DNA of 64,000 nt from Candidatus Brachybacterium merdavium (lineage in GTDB: Bacteria; Actinomycetota; Actinomycetes; Actinomycetales; Dermabacteraceae). Of the stretch, positions 9,405-19,006 are shown one piece after another. Location: contig DWZH01000053.1 in the NCBI GenBank assembly GCA_019118275.1, positions 62,001-126,000 on the forward strand, written 5' to 3'. Position numbers and translations under genes: made by a program. Within the stretch, counting starts at the first letter, position 1. Each line of letters opens with the position of its first letter. Under the pieces are notes generated by a model, which saw only the letters and a program-made list of their open reading frames with translations, ran no database searches and was not told the DNA's origin.

Positions 9405-10322
9405 TCACGCCGCGTCGACCCAGGTGCCGTCCTCGGTGGGGGAGCCGATCTCGGTGATCACGAAATGGCCGCCCTCGGGGGTATCGGCCGGGACCTCGAA
9501 GACGATCTCCTCCGTGAAGCCTTGCCCGTCCCGGAGCTGGCCGTGGCCGCCGCTGACATGGTTCGGGGTCGCGATGCGTTTCTGGGCGTGCACGGTGCCG
9601 TCCTCGGCGACGTACTCCAGCCTCGCCCACACATAGGCGCTGAAGCTGCCCGAGCCCCGATAGCTCGCCTCGAGGGTGACCATGAGGTACCGATTACCCT
9701 CGGCCGGTGGGTCGTTGAACAGGTTGGTCTCGGCGATGAGGTCGTCGACATCCCAGCTGACCTCCCCGAAGGTGACCTCGAGATGGCCCGGCGCATCGGG
9801 GGCGTCGAAGGGGACGGTGGTGCCCTGGGGCTGGGCTTGCTGGGCGCCGGTGGGGACCTCCGGCCTCTCGCCCTCACCGTCGGCCGCCGTGCCGCGGTCG
9901 GGCGCGGAGTCCGGGTCGGGCGCGGAGTCCCCGTCGGGCGCCGGGCCGTCGTCGGGTGCGGGGCCGTCGTCGGCCTCAGCCCCGGCGTCGGCGCCCGACT
10001 CGGGCGCCTCCGCGGAGTCCGTCCCGCCCTCACCGGCGCCCGACTCGGCGGTGGCGACCGGCGCCGTCGCAGACTCCTCGCCGAGTCCGCGGAGGCCGAG
10101 GAAGCCGCCGATCCCGATCACCAGCGCGAGCAGGATCGAACCGCAGGACACGCCCGCGTAGAAGCGCAAGGAGCCGCGCGCCGGCGAGTGTTGCGCCGGC
10201 GGATCCAGCTGTTGCGTTCCTGCGCCGCCGGTGCTGTCCGGCCGCACACGCGTGGCATCATCCAGCGGCGGCAGGGCCTGCATCGGTGGGGTCGACGGCG
10301 TGGCGCCGGGGTCCTGTGTCAT
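9405..10322 (-). CDS. Membrane-anchored DUF4352-like protein with acidic linker (paralog 2 of 3)
   Basis: One TM (AGVSCGSILLALVIGIGGFLGL), Asp/Pro/Ala linker, C-terminal VTFGEVSWDVDDLIAETNLFNDPPAEGNRYLMVTLEASYRGSGSFS. Confidence 0.75.
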   Translation of the reverse strand: MTQDPGATPSTPPMQALPPLDDATRVRPDSTGGAGTQQLDPPAQHSPARGSLRFYAGVSCGSILLALVIGIGGFLGLRGLGEESATAPVATAESGAGEGGTDSAEAPESGADAGAEADDGPAPDDGPAPDGDSAPDPDSAPDRGTAADGEGERPEVPTGAQQAQPQGTTVPFDAPDAPGHLEVTFGEVSWDVDDLIAETNLFNDPPAEGNRYLMVTLEASYRGSGSFSAYVWARLEYVAEDGTVHAQKRIATPNHVSGGHGQLRDGQGFTEEIVFEVPADTPEGGHFVITEIGSPTEDGTWVDAA

Positions 10323-10350
10323 CTCTGCCGCAGCGGGTCGGAGTGCCGCC

Positions 10351-11157
10351 TCAGACGGCCTCGATCCACTGCCCCTCCTCCACCGGTCCGAAGTCGCCGA
10401 TCACGAAGTGGCCGCCCTCGGGTAGCTCCTCAGGGACCAGGAAGACCCACTGCTGAGTCTGCGACTGACCGTCGGAGCTGGTCTCCTGCTCGGCATCCGA
10501 GGGAGTGGCCATCCCGGCGTCCGGGTACACGGTGCCGTCCGGGCCGACGAAGTTGATGCTGGCCCAGGCCAACGGGGTGAACTCCTCGGGGCCGTGGTAG
10601 GTCAGCTCCGCCTCGACCATGATGTACTTCTGCCCCGCCGGGGGCTGGTCGACCAGCTGGTCCTGCTCCTGGACCCTCTCGGTGGCGTCCCAGTCCACCT
10701 CGCCGATGGACACGTCGACGCTGCCGTCGATGGCCTCGCCAGTGTGCTCGATGGTCGTGCCCTGTGGTTTGGCGTCGGCAGGCACGTCGGGGTCCTCAGC
10801 CGAGGGATCGTCGGCGCCCTCTCCCCCGGTCTCGGCGGTCTCCTCGCCCTCACCGTCCGATTCCTCCTGGGAGTGCGCGGTCTCCTGGTCATCCGGGCCG
10901 ATGATGGCGCGGACGGCGAACACGCCGCCCACGCTCAGGAGCAGAAGCAGGATCAGCGCACCGCAGCCGGCCGCCAGGATCAGAGGCCGACGGACCACGG
11001 GGCTCTGCGAGCCGTTCTCGGACTGCTGCCGCGCAGACGTCGAGGCACCGTCCGGGCGGGTCGAGCCACCGTCCGGGCGGGTCGAGGCGCGGTCGGGGCG
11101 GTCGGGAGAGCCGCTCCCGCGCTCACGGGGGCCAGTGGGCTGGGAAGGAGAAGTCAT
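10351..11157 (-). CDS. Membrane-anchored DUF4352-like protein (paralog 3 of 3)
   Basis: TM (LILAAGCGALILLLLLSVGGVFAV), acidic linker, VSIGEVDWDATERVQEQDQLVDQPPAGQKYIMVEAELTYHGPEEF; C-terminus like paralog 2 (PEGGHFVI). Confidence 0.78.
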   Translation of the reverse strand: MTSPSQPTGPRERGSGSPDRPDRASTRPDGGSTRPDGASTSARQQSENGSQSPVVRRPLILAAGCGALILLLLLSVGGVFAVRAIIGPDDQETAHSQEESDGEGEETAETGGEGADDPSAEDPDVPADAKPQGTTIEHTGEAIDGSVDVSIGEVDWDATERVQEQDQLVDQPPAGQKYIMVEAELTYHGPEEFTPLAWASINFVGPDGTVYPDAGMATPSDAEQETSSDGQSQTQQWVFLVPEELPEGGHFVIGDFGPVEEGQWIEAV

Positions 11158-11416
11158 GGGCGTGGCCGAAGTGGGGCGAACCTCTCGGGACGGGAACAGC
11201 GAACCCCAGGGCGGGACGACGGGCGCCGGGAACGGGCCCGGGGCGGAGCGACGAGCCCGGGGGCAGGTCGTCGAGCCCGTGGCGGGCCCGGGGCACGCTC
11301 ACGCTAACGCATCCCCGCTGGTGCGCGGTGGGCGAGCAGGCGAGGGACCGAGCGAAGCGAGTGGACGGGGAGAGCGGATGGGGCGACGGAGCGGGGCGAG
11401 TGGGGTGCCAGAACCG

Positions 11417-11474
11417 TCCATCGTTGCGTTATCGGGGTTTTCAGCGGTGAGAACCCCGATAACGCAACGATGGA
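11417..11474. repeat. Long perfect inverted repeat (23-bp arms, 12-nt loop)
   Basis: TCCATCGTTGCGTTATCGGGGTT-TTCAGCGGTGAG-AACCCCGATAACGCAACGATGGA. Confidence 0.9.
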
Positions 11475-11525
11475 ACCTCGGTGGTGCTCGACTCGGCGAT
11501 GGAACCTCGGTGGTGCTCGGCTCGG
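11468..11525. repeat. 29-bp tandem direct repeat, two near-identical copies plus a decayed third
   Basis: cgatggaacctcggtggtgctcg(a/g)ctcgg x2; overlaps the right arm of the inverted repeat. Confidence 0.9.
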
Positions 11526-11573
11526 CGGTGGAGCCTTGGTAGCGGTGGTCTGATGCCCGCTACGGTGAGCATC

Positions 11574-12746
11574 ATGCCCACCTTCGAGGAGCTCGACGCA
11601 ATCACCCTGGCGGACCTGCAGGCGACCGGCGCCACCAAGTGGAGCAGGGGAAGCGACCTGATCGGCGCCTTCGTCGCCGAAATGGACTTCGGGATCGCCG
11701 CGCCGATCACCCGTCGCCTGCATCGCGAGGTGGACCGGGCAGCCTTCGGCTACCTGCCGCGCGATCTGAAGGCGGAGATGCGGGAGGCCACCACCGCGTT
11801 CCTGCGTGAGCGCACCGGCTGGGAGGTGGATCCCCGCGATGTCCACGAGATACCCGACGTGATCGCCGTGCTGCAGGCGGTCATGGATTCGTTCACCCGT
11901 CCCGGCGCGAAGATCATCGTCCCCACTCCGGCGTACATGCCGTTCCTGTCGGTGCCCGGACTGCGGGGCCGCGAGGTGATCGAGGTGGAGATGCTGACCG
12001 ACACCGACGGCACCTACCGCTACGACCTGGCCGGTATCGAGGCCGCTTTCGACGCCGGCGGGGAGCTGCTGGTGCTGTGCAATCCCCATAACCCCACCGG
12101 CCGGGTCTTCACCCGCGGCGAGCTGGAGGAGGTCGCGGCACTGGTGGACCGCAAGGGAGGACGGGTGTTCTCCGACGAGATCTGGATGCCGTTGACGCTG
12201 AGCGGCGACCATCTCCCCTATGCCGACCTGAGCGAGACCGCGGCTTCTCACACCATCACCGCGGTGGCGGCCTCGAAGGCCTTCAACCTGCCCGGCCTCA
12301 AATGCGCCCAGCTGATCACCAGCAGCCTGGCCGACCGCACCCACTGGGAGCGGGTGGGCCATATGCCGATGCACGGCGCGGCGAACCTGGGCGTGGCCGC
12401 CACCTCGACCGCCTACGCCGAGGGCGGGCCGTGGCTCGACGACATCCGCTCCTACCTGCGTCGCAATCGCGACCGCCTGATCGAGCTGGTGGACCAGCTG
12501 CTGCCGCGGGCGCAGCTGACGACGATGGAGGGCACCTACATCGCCTGGCTCGACCTGCGTGACTACGCCGTCGAGGGGTCGATGCGCGCCTTCCTGCGCG
12601 ATCACGCCGGAGTCGAGTGCACCGACGGCACCGAGTGCGGGACGGCGTGGGGCGGTTTCATCCGCTTCGTATACGCCACTCCACGGCCGCTGATGACCGA
12701 GGCGATCACGCGGATCGCCCGCGCGCTGGACGACGCCACGCGCTGA
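11574..12746 (+). CDS. MalY/PatB-type PLP aminotransferase / cystathionine beta-lyase
   Basis: MPTFEELDAITLADLQATGATKWSRGSDLIGAFVAEMDFGIAAPI..., NPHNPTGRVFTRGEL, AASKAFNLPGLKCA. Confidence 0.92.
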   Translation: MPTFEELDAITLADLQATGATKWSRGSDLIGAFVAEMDFGIAAPITRRLHREVDRAAFGYLPRDLKAEMREATTAFLRERTGWEVDPRDVHEIPDVIAVLQAVMDSFTRPGAKIIVPTPAYMPFLSVPGLRGREVIEVEMLTDTDGTYRYDLAGIEAAFDAGGELLVLCNPHNPTGRVFTRGELEEVAALVDRKGGRVFSDEIWMPLTLSGDHLPYADLSETAASHTITAVAASKAFNLPGLKCAQLITSSLADRTHWERVGHMPMHGAANLGVAATSTAYAEGGPWLDDIRSYLRRNRDRLIELVDQLLPRAQLTTMEGTYIAWLDLRDYAVEGSMRAFLRDHAGVECTDGTECGTAWGGFIRFVYATPRPLMTEAITRIARALDDATR

Positions 12747-12832
12747 GCGCACGCTGCCCGGGGCGGCGCCCCGCCCGGTGTGCGCTCCGCGGGGGCGTCA
12801 GCACCGGGCAGGACGCGAGCGGGCGCCGCCGC

Positions 12833-13762
12833 TCATCCCTCGATGGCGGGAAGCACGTCCGGGTTCTCCTCGATCCAGGACTCCACGGCCTCGGCCTCCT
12901 GGCCCTCCTCGAAGTCGTTGACCAGGACGTTCTCCAAGGACTCGTACTCCTCGTCGGACAGCGAGATCTGCCCGATGTGGTCAGCTGCCGCGGCGAAGTC
13001 CTCCCCGAAGCCGGAACGGCCCATCACGTGCATCGACTCCGGCTCACCGAAAGCACCGGCGGGGTCCTCGAGAGCCTTGACGGGGTAGGCGTGGTTCGCC
13101 CAGAAGGGCCGCCACAGGGTGACGACCACGTCGGACTCCTCGTCGAGCGCGGTCTCCAGCTCGCTGAGCATCGCGGGGGTCGAGGAGGTGATCAGCTCGA
13201 AGTTCTCGTCCAGACCGTACTCCGGGATCACGCTGTCCTCCACCATGCCGGTCAGACCAGCCCCGGGCTCGATGCCGACGATGCGGGAGCCGAAACGTTC
13301 AGGATCGGCCGCCAGCTCCTCGATGGTGGAGATGTCCGTGTACTCCGGGACGGCCAGCATGTTGGTGGCGCTGTTGTTGTACGTGACGATGTCCTCGAAG
13401 TTGTCGCCGTACTCATCCATGTAGGCCGCGTGGGTGACGTCCGGCCAGGCCGAGGAGTAGAGATCGATATCGCCTTCGGACAGCGCGGTGTAGGCGATGG
13501 CGGCGTCCGTGAACTCCTCGAACTCGACCGTGTTGCCGAGCTGTTCGAGCTGATTCTTCAGCAGGAAGGCCATCACGGTGGTATCGGTCCACGAGGGCAT
13601 GTACCCGATGGTGATCGTGTCGCCGTCGCCCTCTTCGGAGCTGGATGCACCGGAGCAGGCGGCCAGGCCCAGTCCGAGCAGGCCCGCGCCGCCGGCGAGC
13701 GCGGCGCGGCGGCTCAGGGACGACGTGGTCAGAGGCTGGGTGCGGGGAGTCATCACGATCAT
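12833..13762 (-). CDS. Glycine betaine/choline-type ABC transporter substrate-binding protein (OpuAC family)
   Basis: Tat/lipoprotein leader SRRAALAGGAGLLGLGLAACSGASS; TITIGYMPSWTDTTVMAFLLKNQLEQLG; WRPFWANHAYPVKALEDP. Confidence 0.88.
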   Translation of the reverse strand: MIVMTPRTQPLTTSSLSRRAALAGGAGLLGLGLAACSGASSSEEGDGDTITIGYMPSWTDTTVMAFLLKNQLEQLGNTVEFEEFTDAAIAYTALSEGDIDLYSSAWPDVTHAAYMDEYGDNFEDIVTYNNSATNMLAVPEYTDISTIEELAADPERFGSRIVGIEPGAGLTGMVEDSVIPEYGLDENFELITSSTPAMLSELETALDEESDVVVTLWRPFWANHAYPVKALEDPAGAFGEPESMHVMGRSGFGEDFAAAADHIGQISLSDEEYESLENVLVNDFEEGQEAEAVESWIEENPDVLPAIEG

Positions 13763-14290
13763 CCTTCACGTGTCAGCGGTCAGATTCCGGTTCCCTATAG
13801 GACACAGATCCTTCGTCAGCATCAATTTGGGCCACGGCACTGCGCGCTGTTCTGGCCCCGTATGGCCGATACGGTCCGCGGGGCCGTGACGCCGCGGGTT
13901 CCGGCCGCCCGGAGCGACCGTGCATCCGTCTGACCTGGAGGGACGCATGCCCCGGTCGCCCCTGGCCGGGATGAAAGGGGCCGACCGCCCACCCTCTGGT
14001 TACGATGCGGTAACAAAGAGTCGACACCCGGAAGACTATGCCCGAAAGCACAGGTGGGAGCCGTTCAGCGCACCGCTTTCGCCGCGAGGTCACTCAGCCT
14101 TTGCTGCGTGCTCTCCTCCTCCGCCCAGCTGGTCCCCATCGAGCTGTCGGCCAGCTGCATCAGTCCCGGACGGGCCGGCTGCTGGGATGCGGCGAGCGCC
14201 GCGCCGCTCCGGCCGGCGTATTCGCCGCATCAGGGTCGATCACGTGCTGGTCGGGTCGACGGCTTCGGGATCCTCGCAGGCGCTCCCCGG

Positions 14291-15829
14291 TCAGAACCGC
14301 GTGGCACTGCGCTCCGTCCAGCCGGACTCGATCTGCACCACGCCGCCGCGCGTGCGGACCGCCGCGTCGTCGCCACGCGCGAAGGCCGCCCAGATCGTGC
14401 GCAGCGCCCTGCCCGCGGCGTGGACGTCGGCCCAGGTGGAGCCCTGCAGCGCCACCACGTGCTGCCAGTTGTCCTCGCGGGCGAACAGCAGGGCCACGTC
14501 CAGGCCGTGAGGGCTGCCGATGGGATTGCCGGCGGCCGACCAGGTCATGCGGTACCGGCTGGCCGTTCCCCCGCCGGCGACCCAGCGTCTGGCCAGCGCG
14601 TCGGCCCCGTCGTCGAAGATCGCGCGGGTCAGGCGGCGGACCAGGGCGTCGTGGAGGCGGACGCCGACGATCGGCAGACGTCGCATCGCGCGCATCACCG
14701 CCATGGGTTCGGTGAACAGGGTGACCTCGGCGGCGGTGGTGCCGATCAGCAGCGGGATCCCGGCGGCGTCCTGCCAGGAGTCGAGCACCTGTTCCTCGGG
14801 CGGCAGCGGGGGTGCCGCGTACTGCACTCCCCAGGGCATGCCGGTGCGCAGTCCGTAGCGCAGGGAGTTACCGGCGACCTTCGCGGTGATGACCTCCTGG
14901 AGGTGCCCGAGGTCCGCGAGCGTCGCGTCGGGCGCGGCGGTGTCGGCCAGGGCGTTCATCGCAGCGGTCATCGGCCCGCGCCCGCGCATGATCCCCAGCG
15001 GCGCGCTCTGGATGATCGCCCGATCCATCAGTCGCTCGTCGGGGAAGGCGAGCAGCAGGTGGGCGATCGCGTCGCCACCCGCCGATTCGCCGAAACCGGT
15101 GACCTGCTGGGCGTTCCCGCCGAAGGCGGCGATGTTGCGGCGCACCCAGCGCAGCGCCTGGGCCTGGTCCAGCAGCCCCAGGTTCGAGCCGCGGGCCCCG
15201 CCGCCGGGGTACCCGAGCAGGCCCAGACGGTAGGTGACGGTCACGACGACCACACGCTGCTCGGCCACCAGCTCGGCGGGGTCGGTGGCCCCGGAGTCCC
15301 CGGCGCCGGTGAGATAGGAACCGCCATGGATCCACACCATCACCGGCAGCTCCTCCCCCGGAGCCAGGTCCGCCGGGGCGGTGACCGACAGGTACTGGCA
15401 GTGCTCGTCCATGCGCAGCGGCCGCTGCTGGGCGCCGAACATGGCCTCGAGGGCGAGGTCGGGGTACTGCGGGGCGGCCGGCGACCAGGCGGTGGCGTCG
15501 AGGATGCCGTCGGCGTCCGGTTCGGGGGCGGGCTCCCCGAAGCGGGCGGCCCGGGCGTAGCGGATACCGGTGGCTCGCAGCACCTCGCCATCGATCCAGC
15601 CCTCCACGATGCCGCACGGTGCATGGATGCAGCGGCGGGGCGCCTCGGGCGGGGCGCCGGGCAGAGGCTGACGTGGTGTGGTGGCCTCGGCCGCGGTGCG
15701 GGGGAGGGAGCCCCATGACGACGCCGCTACCCGCGAGCCGACGCGGGTGTCGTAGCCGCGCTCCGGACCCCGCGAGCGCACGGAGGCGTCGTGGCCGCGC
15801 TCCACCTCGAACCCGTGCACGGCGGTCAT
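14291..15829 (-). CDS. Type-B carboxylesterase/lipase family protein
   Basis: EELPVMVWIHGGSYLTGAGDS; VTGFGESAGGDAIAHLLL nucleophile elbow (GESAG). Confidence 0.9.
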   Translation of the reverse strand: MTAVHGFEVERGHDASVRSRGPERGYDTRVGSRVAASSWGSLPRTAAEATTPRQPLPGAPPEAPRRCIHAPCGIVEGWIDGEVLRATGIRYARAARFGEPAPEPDADGILDATAWSPAAPQYPDLALEAMFGAQQRPLRMDEHCQYLSVTAPADLAPGEELPVMVWIHGGSYLTGAGDSGATDPAELVAEQRVVVVTVTYRLGLLGYPGGGARGSNLGLLDQAQALRWVRRNIAAFGGNAQQVTGFGESAGGDAIAHLLLAFPDERLMDRAIIQSAPLGIMRGRGPMTAAMNALADTAAPDATLADLGHLQEVITAKVAGNSLRYGLRTGMPWGVQYAAPPLPPEEQVLDSWQDAAGIPLLIGTTAAEVTLFTEPMAVMRAMRRLPIVGVRLHDALVRRLTRAIFDDGADALARRWVAGGGTASRYRMTWSAAGNPIGSPHGLDVALLFAREDNWQHVVALQGSTWADVHAAGRALRTIWAAFARGDDAAVRTRGGVVQIESGWTERSATRF

Positions 15830-16152
15830 GCCTCCACCTGGTGCGTCGTCTGGTGCGCCGCGTCGACGCGGCGCCCGGGGAAACCAGGCCCGCGCCGGGG
15901 CACCATGGCATCGACGATCAGCTGTGCGGCCTGGCCGAGGGCGCCTGCCTGCTCGGCGGGCAGGTGATCGAACAGGGAGCCGCACACGTCCCGGGCACGG
16001 CACGGCGTGGCCAGGCCCAGCCCGGCATCCTGCCGCAGCTGGCTGTCCAGATGCATGGGCAACCAGGTCACCAGCGTCTGGAGCGAGCGCGAGGCCTGCT
16101 TCTCGCTCGGGTCGAGCCAGGGCACCCGCGGCGTCGCTGTCACGCTGTTCAC
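15826..16152 (-). pseudogene. MarR-family regulator remnant lacking the wHTH core (in-frame internal deletion)
   Basis: GTG start: VNSVTATPRVPWLDPSEKQASRSLQTLVTWLPMHLDSQLRQDAGLGLATP | CRARDVCGSLFDHLPAEQAGALGQAAQLIVDAMVPRRGP; the N- and C-terminal flanks look MarR-like but only ~108 codons remain. Confidence 0.5.
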
Positions 16153-16328
16153 GATACCTGTGACGCGGACAGTCGAAGCCCCCAGCCTGCGTGATCCAGC
16201 CTGTGCGTTCCAGCCTGCGTGATGCAGCCCGGGAGCCGAGATGCTCGACGCCGGCGGCCGCACCCGGGGGCGCGATGCGCCGCTCGGGCAAGGCGTTGGG
16301 CCCTTCAGATGAAGAGGCCCTGGATCCC

Positions 16329-17714
16329 TCAGGCGAAGGCGCTGGTCCCGGAGATCGAGCGGCCGACGATCAGCGACTGCATGGTGTCGGTGCCCTCGTA
16401 GGTGTGCAGGGCCTCGATGTCGGCCTTGTGGCGCGCCACCCGGTTCTCCAGCAGGATACCGGAGCCGCCCAGCAGGTCGCGGGCGTCGGCGGCGATCTCG
16501 CGGGCGGCCCGGGTGTTGTGGACCTTGGCCAGCGAGGCCTGCTCGGGCCGGATGGCGCCGGCTGCTTCGAGCTCGGCCAGGCGCACGCAGTACAGCTGCA
16601 TGGAGGTCAGCGTCTGCAGCATGTTCGACAGCCTCACCTGCACGTGCTGCGCCTTGGCAAGCGGCCGGCCGAACTGGATCCGGGTGGTGGCGTGCTCGAG
16701 CGCTGCTTCGTAGCAGGCCGTGGCGTGCCCCAGTGCTCCCCAGGCGACTCCGGCGCGGGTGGCGAACAGTACCGCGGAGGTGTCCTTGAAGGATCGGGCG
16801 CCGGGCAGGCGCGCGTCGAGCGGGATCCTCACGTCGGCCAGGCGGATGTGGGCCTGATGGATGGCCCGCAGGGCGACCTTCCCGGTGATCACCTCGGCCT
16901 CGTAGCCGGGCAGGTGCTGCTCGACCAGGAAGCCGGAGACCTGGCCGTGCAGCTCGGGCTGGGTCTCGTCGTCCACGCGCGCCCACACCACCGACAGCTG
17001 ACAGTTCGCGCCGTTGCCGATCCATCGCTTCTCTCCCGTGAGCACCCAGGAGTCCCCGTCGCGGCGCGCGACGGTCTCCAGCGACACGGAGTCGGAACCG
17101 TGGTCGGGCTCGGTCAGGGCGAAGGCCGCGAACTCGGTCCCGGTCACGATCGGCTCGACCCAGCGCTGCTTCTGCTCCTCGGAACCCAGCATCACGATCG
17201 AGCGCAGCGCGAGACCGCCCTGGACGCCGACCATGGTGCCCAGGGAGCCGTCGATGCGGGAGAGCTCCATGTTCACCAGACCGGCTCCCAGCGGCGAGAG
17301 GGCGCGGTGACCGGGGACCTCCAGGCCATCGGTCAGCAGGTCCAGCTCGCCGAGCCGGCCGATGAGCTCGGTGGGGTAGTCGGCCTTGTCCCATGCCTCG
17401 GCGAGGCGGTCGATCTCGGAGGCCAGCGAGCGCGCCGTGGCCCAGGCGTCGAGCTCCTCGCCGGTGATGTCCTGGAAGAGGGCGAAGTGGTCGGCGGTGC
17501 GGGGCAGCAGCTCGGCGGCGGTGGCGGCCGCGGCGTCGGGCCGGGAGACCACGGGGCCGGGACCCAGCGGCGCGGCGCTCTCGGCACCGCTGTCCGGCGC
17601 GGCCTCACGCGCAGACTCAGCGGCCTCCGAGGCCCCGTCGGCCCGAGTGGCGTCGGCCGGGGTGGCGTCGGCCGGGGTCGCGAACCCTTCGTTCATGGCG
17701 TCAGTGCTGGTCAT
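16329..17714 (-). CDS. Acyl-CoA dehydrogenase
   Basis: FALTEPDHGSDSVSLETVARRDGDSWVLTGEKRWIGNG; GGSGILLENRVARHKADIEALHTYEGT. Confidence 0.95.
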   Translation of the reverse strand: MTSTDAMNEGFATPADATPADATRADGASEAAESAREAAPDSGAESAAPLGPGPVVSRPDAAAATAAELLPRTADHFALFQDITGEELDAWATARSLASEIDRLAEAWDKADYPTELIGRLGELDLLTDGLEVPGHRALSPLGAGLVNMELSRIDGSLGTMVGVQGGLALRSIVMLGSEEQKQRWVEPIVTGTEFAAFALTEPDHGSDSVSLETVARRDGDSWVLTGEKRWIGNGANCQLSVVWARVDDETQPELHGQVSGFLVEQHLPGYEAEVITGKVALRAIHQAHIRLADVRIPLDARLPGARSFKDTSAVLFATRAGVAWGALGHATACYEAALEHATTRIQFGRPLAKAQHVQVRLSNMLQTLTSMQLYCVRLAELEAAGAIRPEQASLAKVHNTRAAREIAADARDLLGGSGILLENRVARHKADIEALHTYEGTDTMQSLIVGRSISGTSAFA

Positions 17715-18931
17715 CAGGACATCCTCTCGATGATGAGGGCCATACCCTGTCCGCCGCCGACGCACAGGGTGGCCAGGCCGAACTGGCCATCGCGCTCGCG
17801 AAGGCCATTGATCAAGGTGGTGGTCATGCGGGCACCGGTGGAGCCCCAGGGGTGGCCGAGCGCGATCGCCCCGCCATGGACGTTGAGCGTGTCGTGGTCG
17901 ATGCCGAGGTCCTCGGCCGACGGGATGACCTGCGCGGCGAAGGCTTCGTTCAGCTCGACCAGGTCCATGTCGTCGATGCCGAGGCCGGCATTGGTCAGCG
18001 CCCGCCGCGTGGACTCGACCGGGCCCAGACCCATGATCTCGGGGCTGAGCCCGGAGACACCGGTGGAGACGATCCTCGCCAGGGGCGTGATGCCGAGCTC
18101 GCGGGCGTAGCCGGCTTCCATGACCATCAGGGCGGCGGCGCCGTCGGACAGCGGGCAGCAGTTGCCGGCGGTCACGGTTCCCTCGGGCCGGAACACGGGG
18201 TCGAGGGTGGAGACCTTCTCGAGGGTGGTGCCGGCCCGCGGGGAGTCGTCGGCGCTGACCACGGTGCCGTCGGCGAGGGTGACCGGGGTGATGTCGCGGT
18301 CGAAGAAGCCGGAGGCGATGGCGGCTTCGGCGCGCTGCTGGGAGCGGACTCCGTACTCATCCTGGGCCTGGCGGGAGATGCCGCGCAGCTCGGCGACGTT
18401 CTCCGCGGTCTGGCCCATCAGGATGTAGGGGTCGGGCAGCTCGTCGTCCTCGCGCGGGTCGTGCCAGGGCGGGGGGATCTCGCGGGAGGCGCGCCGGGCG
18501 GTGCGCTCCCAGGCGGGCTGGAACTGTGGGTCGCGGGCGTCGTCCTCGACCAGTCTGCCCGTGCCGAAGGACAGCGACTCCACGCCCGCGGAGATCACGG
18601 CGCGCGCCTCGCCGGAGCGGATGGCGTGGAAGGCGGTGCGGGTGGTCTCGATCGAGGAGGCGCAGAAACGGGTGACGGTCGCGCCGGGAACGGTGTCCAT
18701 GCCGAGGCGGGTGGCCACCACCCGGGCGAGGTTGCCGCCCTGATAGCCCTCGGGGAGACCGGCACCGAGCTGCAGGTCGTCGATGGTGCTCGGATCGAGC
18801 TGGGGTACTTGATCGAGGGTCGCGCGCACCATCTGCGATGCGAGCTCGTCCGGGCGGACGTCCTTCAGCGAGCCCTTGCGGGCGCGGCCGATCGGTGAGC
18901 GGTGGGCGGCGACGATGACGGCCTCGGGCAC
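17714..18931 (-). CDS. Acetyl-CoA C-acyltransferase (thiolase)
   Basis: VTRFCASSIETTRTAFHAIRSGEA; ALGHPWGSTGARMTTTLINGL; CVGGGQGMALIIE; ATGA overlap with the acyl-CoA dehydrogenase. Confidence 0.95.
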   Translation of the reverse strand: MPEAVIVAAHRSPIGRARKGSLKDVRPDELASQMVRATLDQVPQLDPSTIDDLQLGAGLPEGYQGGNLARVVATRLGMDTVPGATVTRFCASSIETTRTAFHAIRSGEARAVISAGVESLSFGTGRLVEDDARDPQFQPAWERTARRASREIPPPWHDPREDDELPDPYILMGQTAENVAELRGISRQAQDEYGVRSQQRAEAAIASGFFDRDITPVTLADGTVVSADDSPRAGTTLEKVSTLDPVFRPEGTVTAGNCCPLSDGAAALMVMEAGYARELGITPLARIVSTGVSGLSPEIMGLGPVESTRRALTNAGLGIDDMDLVELNEAFAAQVIPSAEDLGIDHDTLNVHGGAIALGHPWGSTGARMTTTLINGLRERDGQFGLATLCVGGGQGMALIIERMS

Positions 18932-19006
18932 GTGGATCTCCTTCGACGACTGCGTCAGGGCGGGGTCGGGACAGCGGCACGGCCGCCGTCCCGACCCGAC
19001 TGTACG

